A stretch of 64,000 nt of DNA from Streptomyces sp. NRRL S-646 (GCF_000720765.1 NZ_JODC01000017.1:124001-188000); one strand, 5' to 3'. Positions 26,061-34,208 are shown, numbered from the stretch's first letter. Numbers and translations are program-made. The notes: a model not told the origin generated them from the letters alone.

Positions 26061-26825
26061 ATGCACACGTCTGTCGTGTCCCTCCGGCGCGCCGCCGCCG
26101 CGCTCGCCTGCTCCGCGGCGATGGTGTCGCTCGCGGCCTGCAACAGCGGCGACACCGATGCCGTCGGGTCCGCAGGTGGCTCCACGCCCTCGAAGAGCAC
26201 AGAGGCCAGTCCTGCTGCCCAGCCGAACGGCATCGAGAAGCTCTCCGCCAAGGAGATCTACGACTCGGGCCACAAGACCAACGCCGGCGCCGGCTCCTTC
26301 CGGGAGCAGATGACGCGGGGAGACACCAAGACCGATCTGCTGCTCTCCGCCACGGAATGCGTCGGCACCGTCAAGATGTCGAAGGGCACCTTCCAGATCA
26401 TTCGCAAGGGCAACGACGTCTGGGCGAAGCCGGATTCGGCAATCGTCAAGGAGTTCAACTCCGAACTCGGCAGCAACACACTCTCTGCTGACAAGTGGCT
26501 CCACGGTACGCCGAGCAACCCGCTCATGAAGGGCTTCGCCAGCTGGTGCCACCAGGAGCAGTTCACCGCCCCTGACACGCTCGACGCCGGCAACAAGGTG
26601 ACCAAGGGCAAGGTCACCACGGTGGACGGGCAGCAGGCGGTGCCGGTGATCATGACGGCGAAGGGGGAGTCGGTCACGTGGTACGTGGCGGCCACGGGCA
26701 AGCCGTACTACTTCAAGCAGGACAGCAGCCGTGAGGACATGCAGGACATGGTGTACTCCGACTTCGGCAAGCCGGTAGGCGCGCAGGTGCCCTCCGGGCC
26801 GGTCGCAGAGGCGCCGAAGGAGTAG
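26061..26825 (+). CDS. Lipoprotein, LppX/LprG-like or DUF-type
   Basis: 254 aa with a lipoprotein signal peptide (basic start, AAAALACSAAMVSL, lipobox LAAC), a Ser/Thr/Pro linker and a domain with the texture of actinobacterial LolA/LppX-like lipid-binding lipoproteins: VGTVKMSKGTFQIIRKGNDVWAKPD, and later VTTVDGQQAVPVIMTAKGESVTWYVAATGKPYYFK, each within runs of strands. It has a CVGT...SWC cysteine pair. It may carry lipid or sense envelope state. The ATG at 26061 is chosen because it gives a clean signal peptide. Confidence 0.82.
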   Translation: MHTSVVSLRRAAAALACSAAMVSLAACNSGDTDAVGSAGGSTPSKSTEASPAAQPNGIEKLSAKEIYDSGHKTNAGAGSFREQMTRGDTKTDLLLSATECVGTVKMSKGTFQIIRKGNDVWAKPDSAIVKEFNSELGSNTLSADKWLHGTPSNPLMKGFASWCHQEQFTAPDTLDAGNKVTKGKVTTVDGQQAVPVIMTAKGESVTWYVAATGKPYYFKQDSSREDMQDMVYSDFGKPVGAQVPSGPVAEAPKE

Positions 26826-26902
26826 TCCCCGTTACGCAGTCGGCGGCCCGGCGGGCAGTTGCCCGTCGGGCCGAACCATGTCGGGGCCCTCTCGTCGAGG
26901 AC

Positions 26903-27178
26903 TCAGGGCGCGCATGTTCCCGACTCGGCCGCACACTGCCAGTCCGAGAAGCCGTCCTCGGGGTGGCGGACGGCATGGTCGAACTCGATGAAGTCCCGAA
27001 CCACGATGAAGGTCAGCACGACGGCCACAACCCCCACCAGCACCAGCCAGATCCACAGCACAGACCTCATCGCCCGGCGGCGGCCGGGAGCCTGCTCGGG
27101 CGCTCGGTCCCGGACCTCGTCCCGGAGATCGTCCCGGCTCCGGCGACTGCCGCTGTTGGGTGCATGTTGCCCGGTCAT
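26903..27178 (-). CDS. Small single-pass membrane protein
   Basis: 91 aa: about 36 charged residues, a transmembrane helix (VLWIWLVLVGVVAVVLTFIVV) and a short outer tail with two cysteines (WQCAAESGTCAP) that could bond. The ATG overlaps the stop of the upstream substrate gene by four bases (TCAT on the + strand), so it is translationally coupled. The coupling suggests an immunity or anchoring function for that substrate, but this is inference. Confidence 0.75.
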   Translation of the reverse strand: MTGQHAPNSGSRRSRDDLRDEVRDRAPEQAPGRRRAMRSVLWIWLVLVGVVAVVLTFIVVRDFIEFDHAVRHPEDGFSDWQCAAESGTCAP

Positions 27179-28293
27179 GCGCAGGACGTCATCTCGTCAG
27201 AAGTGCCACGGACGTTGAAGTCCTGTGCCAGACCGACTGTGTTGAGATGTGCGATGTCGGCCTGTTCCATTTCCTGCCCGCCTCCGCCGACGTCGCTGCG
27301 GTGCTCGCTGGGGATGCCCCAGTCGTAACGCTTCTGGACCTCGACGCGGTACGTGACCTCCCCGTTGTGGACGTAGCCGGTGACCCGGTACTGGAAGTGG
27401 TTCAGGGCGTAGTACCAGTCCGAACTGCTGTGGCCGTCCTTGGGGTTGGGCGCGGTGCTCTGCCACTCGGTGGTGAAGGGGCCGTCCGGGCGGCCGTGGA
27501 CGTCGGTGCGCATGGTCTTGTCGAGGTCCTTCTGGAAGGCCGGGACCTGGTCCAAGAGGGTCTGCGGGTCGACCTCGACGTCTGTGCCGCTGGCGTCCAG
27601 GTAGTGCTGGATCAGGCCGGCGGCGTTGGGGTAGTCGTAGTAGGGGCTGGCGAAGGCCGCGCCGACGTTGTTGAGCTTGTTGCGGATCTCGTGGTCCCTG
27701 GGGTCCGGTTCCGCGATGTTGAACCTGCGGTTCTCGCTCTCGAAGTTGTGGATCGTGCCGAAGGCGATTCTCAGCCGCCGGGCCAGCCACTCGTCGTCCT
27801 CGGTCGCCTCGTCGAGGACCCTCTTGAGCCGCTTCTGAAGGTCGTCGGCAATGTGCTGGTGCTCTTCGTAGTTCCTGTGCACGTCCGGGTCGTCGGGGTC
27901 GTCGACGACGCACATCTCGATCTGGCCGTCGGCGCTGATCGTCATGCCGTTCTCCAGCGCCTGCTGCTGGATCCCCTGGGCCTTGAGCTGGTGCTCCCGC
28001 AGGCCCTTGGCCCCGCCGGTGCCCTTGGTGCCGTCGGCCTCCGTGTCGACGTAGTCGCGCAGCGCTCTGACTTCCTTGTCCAGGGCGTCGATGTCCGTCT
28101 GGATCAGGTCGCAGTACGCCTGTGCCCGTTCGCCCGCCTTGCCCTGCCAGTGGTCCTGGTGGAGCTGTTTGACCACGCCGTCGTGGAACTCCGTACGGGC
28201 GTCCTTGATCTTGCGGTGGATGGCGTTCCAGCTGTCGCTGAACGTCTCCAGCGCGTTCACGTCGAGCTCCATGAGCTGATGGAAGGTGACCAC
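27175..28293 (-). CDS. Large ESX substrate-like protein with WXG N-terminus
   Basis: 372 aa. The first ~95 residues form a helical hairpin with DHWQGKAGERA in the WXG position (about residue 48). The rest is soluble and mixed, with ADGQIEMCVVDDPDDPDV, then EDDEWLARRLRIAFGTI, a PYYDYPNAAGLI segment and a strand-rich region YYALNHFQYRVTGYVHNGEVTY. I do not recognise the C-terminal domain; it has effector-like placement (after WXG, with a coupled membrane protein downstream). It follows a small EspC-like gene. Confidence 0.8.
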   Translation of the reverse strand: MVTFHQLMELDVNALETFSDSWNAIHRKIKDARTEFHDGVVKQLHQDHWQGKAGERAQAYCDLIQTDIDALDKEVRALRDYVDTEADGTKGTGGAKGLREHQLKAQGIQQQALENGMTISADGQIEMCVVDDPDDPDVHRNYEEHQHIADDLQKRLKRVLDEATEDDEWLARRLRIAFGTIHNFESENRRFNIAEPDPRDHEIRNKLNNVGAAFASPYYDYPNAAGLIQHYLDASGTDVEVDPQTLLDQVPAFQKDLDKTMRTDVHGRPDGPFTTEWQSTAPNPKDGHSSSDWYYALNHFQYRVTGYVHNGEVTYRVEVQKRYDWGIPSEHRSDVGGGGQEMEQADIAHLNTVGLAQDFNVRGTSDEMTSCA

Positions 28294-28311
28294 GATGCTG
28301 CTTCCTCCGGC

Positions 28312-28776
28312 TCAGCGGAACGGGTTCGGGGCGTGTGGGTCGGCGAACTGCGAGGCGGTCGCGACCTCGTTGCGGTCGTACGCGTCCGCGCTGTCGCGGA
28401 AGTTCTGCGCGGCCGTGTCCAGGCGGCCCGTGACGAGCGTGAGCAGGAGCTCCCAGCGGCTCTGCATCTCGTCGATGCTGTCGACGAACGACCAGCCGGT
28501 TGCCCCCTTCGCCAGGTCGCGGAAGGAGTCCTCGGCCGCCCCGTCGGTCTTGCGGAGCAACTCGGAAGTGGTGTCGCAGTCGTTGGCCCTGCCCCGCAGG
28601 AACGACGAGCTGACGCCTACGTCCGGGTCACCGCCCCAGACCGGCGGCGCGGCCGGCGGAGGCGTGGGCGGAGGGCCCGGAGAGGGTGAGGGTGTCGGCT
28701 CGGGCTGCGGTGCAGCGGTCGTAACCGGTGCCGAGACCTGGGCATACGCCAGCCTCGGATCGACTGCTTGGCTCAT
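28312..28776 (-). CDS. EspC-like small ESX substrate with Pro-rich N-terminus
   Basis: 154 aa. A Pro/Ser/Thr-rich N-terminal ~45 residues are followed by a helical hairpin with TGWSFVDS in the WXG position and DAYDRNEVA, which matches YxxxD/E. A GGAGGAG ribosome site directs the ATG at 28776. It ends 18 bases before the large WXG protein and likely pairs with it. Confidence 0.8.
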   Translation of the reverse strand: MSQAVDPRLAYAQVSAPVTTAAPQPEPTPSPSPGPPPTPPPAAPPVWGGDPDVGVSSSFLRGRANDCDTTSELLRKTDGAAEDSFRDLAKGATGWSFVDSIDEMQSRWELLLTLVTGRLDTAAQNFRDSADAYDRNEVATASQFADPHAPNPFR

Positions 28777-28906
28777 CGCCGTCTCCTCCAGAACCGGTCG
28801 CCCGGCTCTCACCCCGTACAGAAGGAACGTTCTTGGTCAGCGTAGGGCAGCCGTTACTTGATGTGCCACCGTCATCTCTCTGCGCCCACCTCGGCCGGGC
28901 CCTCCG

Positions 28907-29494
28907 TCACGTGAAGAACACCACCAACAGGCTGACCACGAGGCCGAGTACGCCCACCCCGACCGTCACCAGGGTGGTGCGGAACAGGCGCTGGCTCTCG
29001 CCCTGTCCGTAGGGGAAGCCGGTGACTGCGCAGAACAGGCCGATGGCCAGGGCGATCAGGGCTCCGAATCCCCAGGCGCAGCCGACGGCGATGGCGCGGG
29101 CCCAGCCGTGGTCCTGCATGTACGAGGTGTCGCTCGTCCGGCGGGCCTCGATGACGTGGCCCCGGGTGTACAGGGCGTCGCTCTTGAGCTCGGCGTTGAG
29201 GTCCTTGCCGGTGCCGTCGTCGGAGGTGAAGGTGCCGTAGCACCACCTGGTCTTGGTCTTCTTCCGCGAGCTCGAACTGCTCGACGAACTCCGGTACTTG
29301 TACTCGACGGTGCAGGTCTGGACGGTGAGCTTGCCCGGGGTGGACGTGGCGTAGGTGTAGGGGCCGAGGTAGGCGCCGAGGGCCAGGAGGACGAGTCCTA
29401 CGAGGACCAGTCCTGCGCCGATGAGACGGCCACGGCCTGCCCGATCTCCCGGTGCGGCGGCGTTCGTCGCGGCGTTCCCGTGTACTTGTGTCAT
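28907..29494 (-). CDS. Three-helix membrane protein with two-cysteine outer loop (paralog B)
   Basis: 195 aa: helix LIGAGLVLVGLVLLALGAYLG, then an outer loop STPGKLTVQTC...WCYGTFTSDDG with a run of eight serines between the cysteines, then two helices (AIAVGCAWGFGALIALAIGLFCAV; LVTVGVGVLGLVVSLLVVFF). It shares order of elements and loop motifs with 29526-30107 directly upstream and 18345-18920. No enzymatic motif. Located among ESX substrates, it may be a surface or immunity factor; this is inference. Confidence 0.78.
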   Translation of the reverse strand: MTQVHGNAATNAAAPGDRAGRGRLIGAGLVLVGLVLLALGAYLGPYTYATSTPGKLTVQTCTVEYKYRSSSSSSSSRKKTKTRWCYGTFTSDDGTGKDLNAELKSDALYTRGHVIEARRTSDTSYMQDHGWARAIAVGCAWGFGALIALAIGLFCAVTGFPYGQGESQRLFRTTLVTVGVGVLGLVVSLLVVFFT

Positions 29495-29525
29495 TGGGGT
29501 TCCTCAGGAGGGATACGGGCGGGCG

Positions 29526-30107
29526 TTACAGGGCGAGCGCGCAGACGAGCGCCGCCAGGGCGCCCAGGGCGAATACGCCGCCGAGGACGGGGCCGGTGAC
29601 GCGCGCCGCCGGCAGACGCTGCCAGGAGTCCGAGAGCGCGGGGCCGTTGCGGGCGCCGAAACCGGTGAGGAGGCAGAAGATGCCGAAAGCCACCAGGGCG
29701 AGGCAGAACGCGAGAATTGCGGCGTCTTTTCCTGGCGCCCGGTCCTCGGGCAGCTCGAAGGTGTCGTCCGCTTGTACGACGGGGATTTTCGCGCCGGTCT
29801 CGAAACGCGAAGAGGTGTTCACCACGACGTCCTGGTAACTGGCCCTGCCGTCCTGCGCGGTCCAGTTTCCGGTGCAGCTGAACTCGAGCTGTGTCGTACG
29901 CCTGTGCGTGCCGTAGTGGGTCCTCGTGTGTGTTTCGCATGAAGAAACCGTGAGGGTTCCTTTGGTGCCGTCACCGGCAAGTTCACTGCGCAGTTCCGGA
30001 ATGGTCACCACGGCGACGACCACGGCCACGAGGAGCAGCCCCAAACCGACGAGTCTTCCCACCCAAAGGCTGCCTGTGCTGCCGTAACGCGGCTGTGTTG
30101 TCACCAC
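29526..30107 (-). CDS. Three-helix membrane protein with two-cysteine outer loop (paralog C)
   Basis: 193 aa: helix LVGLGLLLVAVVVAVVTI, a loop GTKGTLTVSSC...SCTGNWTAQDG, then IPVVQADDTFEL and two helices (AAILAFCLALVAFGIFCLLTG; VLGGVFALGALAALVCALAL). Tandem paralog of the next gene downstream, 31 bases away. The GTG at 30107 has an AGGGGGA site; the GTG at 30104 is an alternative. The pair was probably formed by duplication. Confidence 0.77.
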   Translation of the reverse strand: MVTTQPRYGSTGSLWVGRLVGLGLLLVAVVVAVVTIPELRSELAGDGTKGTLTVSSCETHTRTHYGTHRRTTQLEFSCTGNWTAQDGRASYQDVVVNTSSRFETGAKIPVVQADDTFELPEDRAPGKDAAILAFCLALVAFGIFCLLTGFGARNGPALSDSWQRLPAARVTGPVLGGVFALGALAALVCALAL

Positions 30108-30230
30108 TGTTGGTCGTCCCCCTGGGAAGCTCGATGATCTTGACTGGAGGTTTGCCGGGTCGTGCGCGAGGAGTCTAAGGTATCCGCCTGTCGTCCTATA
30201 TGAATGCGCCAAGCGGTACGGGGGAGAGTA

Positions 30231-30557
30231 ATGGCGTTCGACGCCTTTGATGTGGACACCGACGTACTCCGCAGGCAGGGAGTGAACTTCGCCGAACTCG
30301 GAGGCGATTTCACGAAGGCCTCCAAGCGGCTCCAGGACGCCCTTGAAGGGCTTGGAGAGCCGTGGGCGGACGCGGATTTCGGGGAGATCTTCGGGCAGGT
30401 CTACACGCCGGTTCGCGACGGAATCTTCACATCGATGGACAGCCTGGGGAAGCGGCTGGAGAAGATCGGGCACAACCTGCAGGACATGGCGCATAACTAC
30501 GACGAATCGGAATCGTCGAACTATGTTCTGATGGACGGGATTTCGGGCCAACTCTAA
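30231..30557 (+). CDS. WXG100-like protein, W(A/G)D subfamily, upstream of CpnT-like gene
   Basis: 108 aa. Helical, with EPWADADFGEIFG where WXG would be, then YTPVRDGIFTSMDSLGKRL and NYDESESSN (YxxxE). The gene at 47124-47525 has the same framework (PPWGDDDIGEKFG, YTGLRDGMYQSMGSLAERL), so they form a separate subfamily. A GGGGGAGAG site precedes the ATG. It lies 20 bases before the toxin-core gene and should be its secretion partner. Confidence 0.85.
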   Translation: MAFDAFDVDTDVLRRQGVNFAELGGDFTKASKRLQDALEGLGEPWADADFGEIFGQVYTPVRDGIFTSMDSLGKRLEKIGHNLQDMAHNYDESESSNYVLMDGISGQL

Positions 30558-30577
30558 TTAAATTCGGGGATATTGGC

Positions 30578-31741
30578 ATGTCGCTCACACTGCCCAGCGA
30601 GCTTGTCTGGGTGCTCGATCTCCTCGGCTACAGCTGGCCCGAGGCCGACGAACAGGCACTGCACGACGTCGCCGAGGCCTGGCGCGCCTTCGGCAAGGAT
30701 CTCGAAACGATCCAGACGGAGGGCGATGGATTCGCCCGCACCGTCCTGGCGAGCAACGCCGGTACGGCCGTTGACGAATTCACCAAGGGCTGGGGCGCCT
30801 ATACGGGCACCAACGGTCAGGACAGCTACATCCCGGACGCGAAGACCGCGTGCGAGGTGATCGCCCTCGCCTTCGACGCGGCCGCGATCGCCGTCCTCAC
30901 GGCGAAGTTGGCCGTGATCGCGCAACTCATCGCCCTGGCCGTGGAGATCATCGCGGCGCAGGCGGCGGCACCCTTCACCTTCGGACTGTCCGAGGTCGGC
31001 GCGCTGGGTGCGACCCAGGCCGCGCGGGTGATCGTCCGGGAGCTGCTCAACAAGCTCAAGACCGAGGTCATGCAGGCGATCACGAAGGCCATGGAGCACG
31101 CCACCATGGACGCCCTCAAGAAGATCGCCAAGGAGCAGCTCGAGAAGATCACCAAGGAGAAGGTCAAGCAGTTCGCGAAGGACAAGATCAAGGAAGAGGC
31201 GAAGCAGTTCGTCCAGGAGAAGGTGGTGGACGCGGCCAAGGAGAAGGCCAAGGAAGCCGCCGTCGGAATGGCGCAGAACATCGCCCAGCAGAGCATCGAG
31301 GCCCACTTCGACGAGCGGTCCGGCATCGACCTCGGAGAGACGACGGACGTCGCCAAGAAGGCGGGTAGCGAATACCTGGACGGCCTCAAGAACGAGGTCA
31401 AGGGCGGCGATGGATCGACCCTCGCCGGCTACACGGACGTGCAGGGGCACGTGGACAACGCCGTGGACCAGGCGACGGAGAAGGTCACCGGGGCGGTCGG
31501 GAACCGCGTACAGCACGGTGTCGACGCGCTGTCCGGACATGGTGGCGACTCCGGGGAGTCCGGCGGGGCTGCGGACAGCTCCTCCGAGGCGGCGGGCTCC
31601 GGTTCCGCGGCGGGCTCCGGGTCCGCGCACGGCACGCAGGCGTCGTCCAACAGAACCGCGGCGTCCGCGGCTACGGCGCGCTCCGGCTCCTCGCACGGCT
31701 CGGGGGGCGCGCAGGACTGGGCTCGAAGCGAGTTCGGCTGA
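30578..31741 (+). CDS. Toxin-less polymorphic-toxin core protein (CpnT-like N-terminal domain)
   Basis: 387 aa. It starts MSLTLPSELVWVLDLLGYSWPEAD, the N-terminal domain of CpnT-like and other ESX-exported polymorphic toxins. A hydrophobic segment (VIAQLIALAVEIIAAQAAAP, residues ~107-126, then FTFGLSEVGALGATQ) is nearly identical to residues ~110-150 of the large toxin at 36482-41767. A Lys/Glu coiled coil (residues ~160-240) and a Ser/Gly/Ala tail follow, with no toxin domain: it simply ends ARSEFG. It could be an export scaffold, a decoy, or a degenerated toxin. An aattcgggg-type site precedes the ATG. Confidence 0.85.
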   Translation: MSLTLPSELVWVLDLLGYSWPEADEQALHDVAEAWRAFGKDLETIQTEGDGFARTVLASNAGTAVDEFTKGWGAYTGTNGQDSYIPDAKTACEVIALAFDAAAIAVLTAKLAVIAQLIALAVEIIAAQAAAPFTFGLSEVGALGATQAARVIVRELLNKLKTEVMQAITKAMEHATMDALKKIAKEQLEKITKEKVKQFAKDKIKEEAKQFVQEKVVDAAKEKAKEAAVGMAQNIAQQSIEAHFDERSGIDLGETTDVAKKAGSEYLDGLKNEVKGGDGSTLAGYTDVQGHVDNAVDQATEKVTGAVGNRVQHGVDALSGHGGDSGESGGAADSSSEAAGSGSAAGSGSAHGTQASSNRTAASAATARSGSSHGSGGAQDWARSEFG

Positions 31742-31808
31742 CGCCCTTCACTGCCGTGCGCACCACCGACAGCGAACAACAAGAACGACAGGAAGGACGG
31801 CAGCACCC

Positions 31809-32198
31809 ATGACCGCGGACCGGGAGATCCAGGACGAGGAACTCATGGGGATCGCCCAGGACCCCGAACAGGCCCTTCGACTGCGCCGTTCCCTGCGCAC
31901 CATCGCCGGCGCGAACTCGCTCGACCCGGCCCTGCGCGAGATGGCGAGTGAGGTGCTGAGCGGACGCGTCGACGTCAAGGACGCTTTCCAGGACCCTCGT
32001 TACACCGAGGCCGTCTACCAGCGGCTCCACGAGATGCGCCGGGCAGCCGACGACCAGACGTACGCGGAACGCCAGCAGTCCAAGGGCCAGTTCGCGGACT
32101 GGGATGCGCGGCAGCAGGCCGAACTGGACCGCGAGCGCGCCGAGCGGGACGCGCCCGTGCACGGTTCCGTCGAGGGGAAGCGGTCGGCTCAGCGCTGA
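31809..32198 (+). CDS. Small helical protein next to toxin genes (family 1, copy A)
   Basis: 129 aa, acidic then basic, helical, no signal peptide. Residues ~20-75 (LRLRRSLRTI, LREMASEVLSGRVDVKDAFQDPR) match the protein at 42732-43160 (LNSALRKL, LQDAAKKLLSGRLPLRDALDDPG). Both genes lie on the + strand, one after the toxin-core gene and one beyond the start of the big toxin gene. A GACAGGAAGGA site precedes the ATG. Plausibly a chaperone for the cognate core domain; no function is known to me. Confidence 0.78.
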   Translation: MTADREIQDEELMGIAQDPEQALRLRRSLRTIAGANSLDPALREMASEVLSGRVDVKDAFQDPRYTEAVYQRLHEMRRAADDQTYAERQQSKGQFADWDARQQAELDRERAERDAPVHGSVEGKRSAQR

Positions 32199-32202
32199 GC
32201 CG
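32185..32202. terminator. 18-bp perfect palindrome holding two convergent stop codons
   Basis: CGGCTCAGCGCTGAGCCG is fully self-complementary. The TGA of the + strand gene (32196-32198) and the TGA of the convergent broken gene (32189-32191 on the - strand) sit symmetrically inside it. It could act as a short bidirectional terminator; no T-tract. Confidence 0.5.
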
Positions 32203-32624
32203 TGGCCGCTCGGTCGTGAAGCAGGGTCAGCCCCGAGCGGTCCTGCCCGCCGGAAGGATCCGGTTCGTACACCCAGTACGGGGCGGCGAGTTGTACCAGC
32301 AGTAGGACGGGATGAGCCAGGCGCTCGCCATGGCGGTGCGCTCCTGCCGTACCGCTCCCGGCCGCTGCCCGCGTCGGTGTGTCCCTGCGGCGCAGTGCCG
32401 GCAGGAGCAGTAAAGCCGTCGGCGCGCAGACCGGGGCGGCCCCAGGCGGTGACGTATGTCCGCGTCGACGGGCCCAGATGCCGGCAGTTCTGGAAAGTGT
32501 CGCCGTCGAAGGAGACGCGGGCCGCCGGCAGTGCCGCCGACGTGTGGACCAGGGTGGGCACCAGCAGGGACCAGCGGCGCCAGGCGAGGGCGGGGGCCTG
32601 CGCGGGGCGGGCGTGGGTGCTCAT
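32189..32624 (-). pseudogene. Small membrane protein gene broken by a frameshift
   Basis: The ATG at 32624 opens a frame reading WRRWSLLVPTLVHTSAALPAARVSFDGD and on through ...GRPGLRAD. At the AAA run 32412-32414 this becomes low-quality sequence, while the adjacent frame continues GLLLLPALRRR and later HPVLLLVQLAAPYWVYEPD to the stop at 32189. Removing one base of the run restores a ~144-aa protein with two hydrophobic segments. The start overlaps neither neighbour; the upstream gene (32635-32940) ends 10 bases away, so they form an operon. Real mutation or homopolymer error cannot be told apart. Confidence 0.6.
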
Positions 32625-32634
32625 GAGTACCGGT

Positions 32635-32940
32635 TCAGGCCATGCTGCGGAGTGCCAGCAGCACGGCAAGGCTCCCCAGAGAGCACGCAAAGGAGAGCAC
32701 CAAGTACTTGGAACTGCGGCTGCGATAGCTGCGCACGGCCTGCCATGTGCCGGCGGCGCTGACCACGGCCAGAACTCCGCTCACCACACGCATGGCAATG
32801 GAGACGCCCGGCAGAACTGTGGTCAAGGCGACGTTGATCGCCATCATGAAGCTGAGGAAGCCGGCGAGCGTCGCCGCGTTGCGCCAGATGCGAGTTTGCT
32901 GTCGTGCCCGGCTGTCGTCACCCATGTCGTTCATCAGCAT
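32635..32940 (-). CDS. Small three-helix membrane protein
   Basis: 101 aa with a short polar start and three hydrophobic helices (AATLAGFLSFMMAINVALTTV, SIAMRVVSGVLAVVSAAGTW, YLVLSFACSLGSLAVLLAL). No motif. It is directly upstream of the frameshifted membrane gene and likely shares its transcript. ATG choice is uncertain: MLMNDMGDD offers three possible starts. Confidence 0.68.
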   Translation of the reverse strand: MLMNDMGDDSRARQQTRIWRNAATLAGFLSFMMAINVALTTVLPGVSIAMRVVSGVLAVVSAAGTWQAVRSYRSRSSKYLVLSFACSLGSLAVLLALRSMA

Positions 32941-33091
32941 GGGCGGCAGGCTATGCGATCACCGGATCGGCATGGCCGGAGGAAGTCCGGACTTCAGCGC
33001 GAGGATCCGTGCGTACGCTCCCGGTGGCCCCTGCGAGTCTCGGTGACAGCCCTGCCTTCCACTGAGGCAGGGCGGCACAGCGGCGGACCGG

Positions 33092-33838
33092 TCACGCCTG
33101 GCGGCGCTGGTTACCGATGAGGTAGGCGATGCCCCAGGCGGCGGCTGCGGCGAGCACGAGGCCGAGCGGGGAGGTCCAGTCGACTCCGCCGCTGGCTTCG
33201 TCGTTCCACCAGGCCTTGGCCGGGAGGAAGGGGTTGTATTCCAGCATGTTCTTGATCCCGTAGAACCCCTCCTGCTTGGCGATGTACATCGGGAGGGAGT
33301 TGGCCCAGCCGAAGAAGGCGCCGAGCGCGGCGATGACGGCTCCGCAGATCCGGGCGCCGCTGCTGCGGTGACCCACCTTGCCGATCAAGGCGCCGACGAT
33401 CGCTCCGTTGAGGAGCGCGTGGGCGAAGTAGAGGGTGGTGGACGTGGCGAACGTCAAGTGCTCGCCGACGACCACGATGAGACCGCTGAAGAGCAGCGAG
33501 ACGACGAAGGACACCAACAACCCGAGGAACACCGCGCCGGCGGGGTTACCGCTCGCGTTCGGCTGCTGCCCGAACGGAGGTCCCTGGAACGGCGGTGCGG
33601 GCTGCATCGGGTACATCGGCGGCTGCGCCTGGGGGACGGGCTGCGGTCCGCCGGACATCGGAGGCTGCCCGAGTACGGGCGGCGGCCCGGCCTGCATCGG
33701 GGGCTGCAGGGGAGACGGCGGCCCGAACCCCGGTGCCTGCTGCGGCGGGGCGGGCTGGTTGTACGGGTTGGGGTAGTTCTGGGGTGACTGTGGAGGCTGC
33801 GGTGGCTGCGGCGGCGGTTGGAACGGCGGCTGGCTCAT
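33092..33838 (-). CDS. Four-helix membrane protein with Pro/Gln-rich cytosolic tail
   Basis: 248 aa. The first ~95 residues are almost only Pro, Gln, Gly and Met (PPFQPPPQPPQPPQ...), typical of streptomycete membrane proteins with a disordered cytosolic tail. Four hydrophobic helices follow (AVFLGLLVSFVVSLLFSGLI; LYFAHALLNGAIVGALIG; ICGAVIAALGAFFGWANSL; GLVLAAAAAWGIAYLIG). The ATG at 33838 is used. No domain with a known job is seen; the location suggests an ESX accessory or stress-envelope protein. Confidence 0.75.
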   Translation of the reverse strand: MSQPPFQPPPQPPQPPQSPQNYPNPYNQPAPPQQAPGFGPPSPLQPPMQAGPPPVLGQPPMSGGPQPVPQAQPPMYPMQPAPPFQGPPFGQQPNASGNPAGAVFLGLLVSFVVSLLFSGLIVVVGEHLTFATSTTLYFAHALLNGAIVGALIGKVGHRSSGARICGAVIAALGAFFGWANSLPMYIAKQEGFYGIKNMLEYNPFLPAKAWWNDEASGGVDWTSPLGLVLAAAAAWGIAYLIGNQRRQA

Positions 33839-34208
33839 GATTCCCCGTGGAGGCAATGGAGGTAACTGGCAGAAGCAGCAAGCTATCAGTGAGATCAGGA
33901 GGGGGACGGTGGAGCTGGAGCGGGCTGCGTGAAGGACGTTGAGCCGAGGGGCGACACAGCTGGAAGCCGTTCACGCCCGGTTCGGAGATGCCTGCGCCGT
34001 GGCGGTTACACCGCTGGGCAGGCCACCCCCGGACAGGGTGCCGTCGGGCGACGTCCCGCAAGTGCCGCCTGCTTCCCCGGCGTTCAAGTCCTACGGGCTG
34101 CGCGCCGTGGTGCCCAGTACGTCCGCGTCCGTCTCAAGCACCGCGATGCCGTGGCGGTCCTCAACGGGAAGCGGTGAACCATGACGGACGAGCCGATCAC
34201 CCGGCGGC
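33839..34208. other. Intergenic region, no gene supported
   Basis: About 370 bases between the Pro/Gln membrane protein start and the end of the SUKH-4 gene, both on the - strand. Short frames on each strand lack ribosome sites and proper codon bias. It holds the promoter of the 33092-33838 gene; I see no defined motif. Confidence 0.4.

Noticed and set aside
27160..28689. A 509-codon + strand frame opposite the 27175-28293 substrate gene
   Set aside because: Shadow of the real - strand gene: Val/Arg/Leu-rich and without a ribosome site, while the opposite strand has a WXG motif and coupled neighbours.
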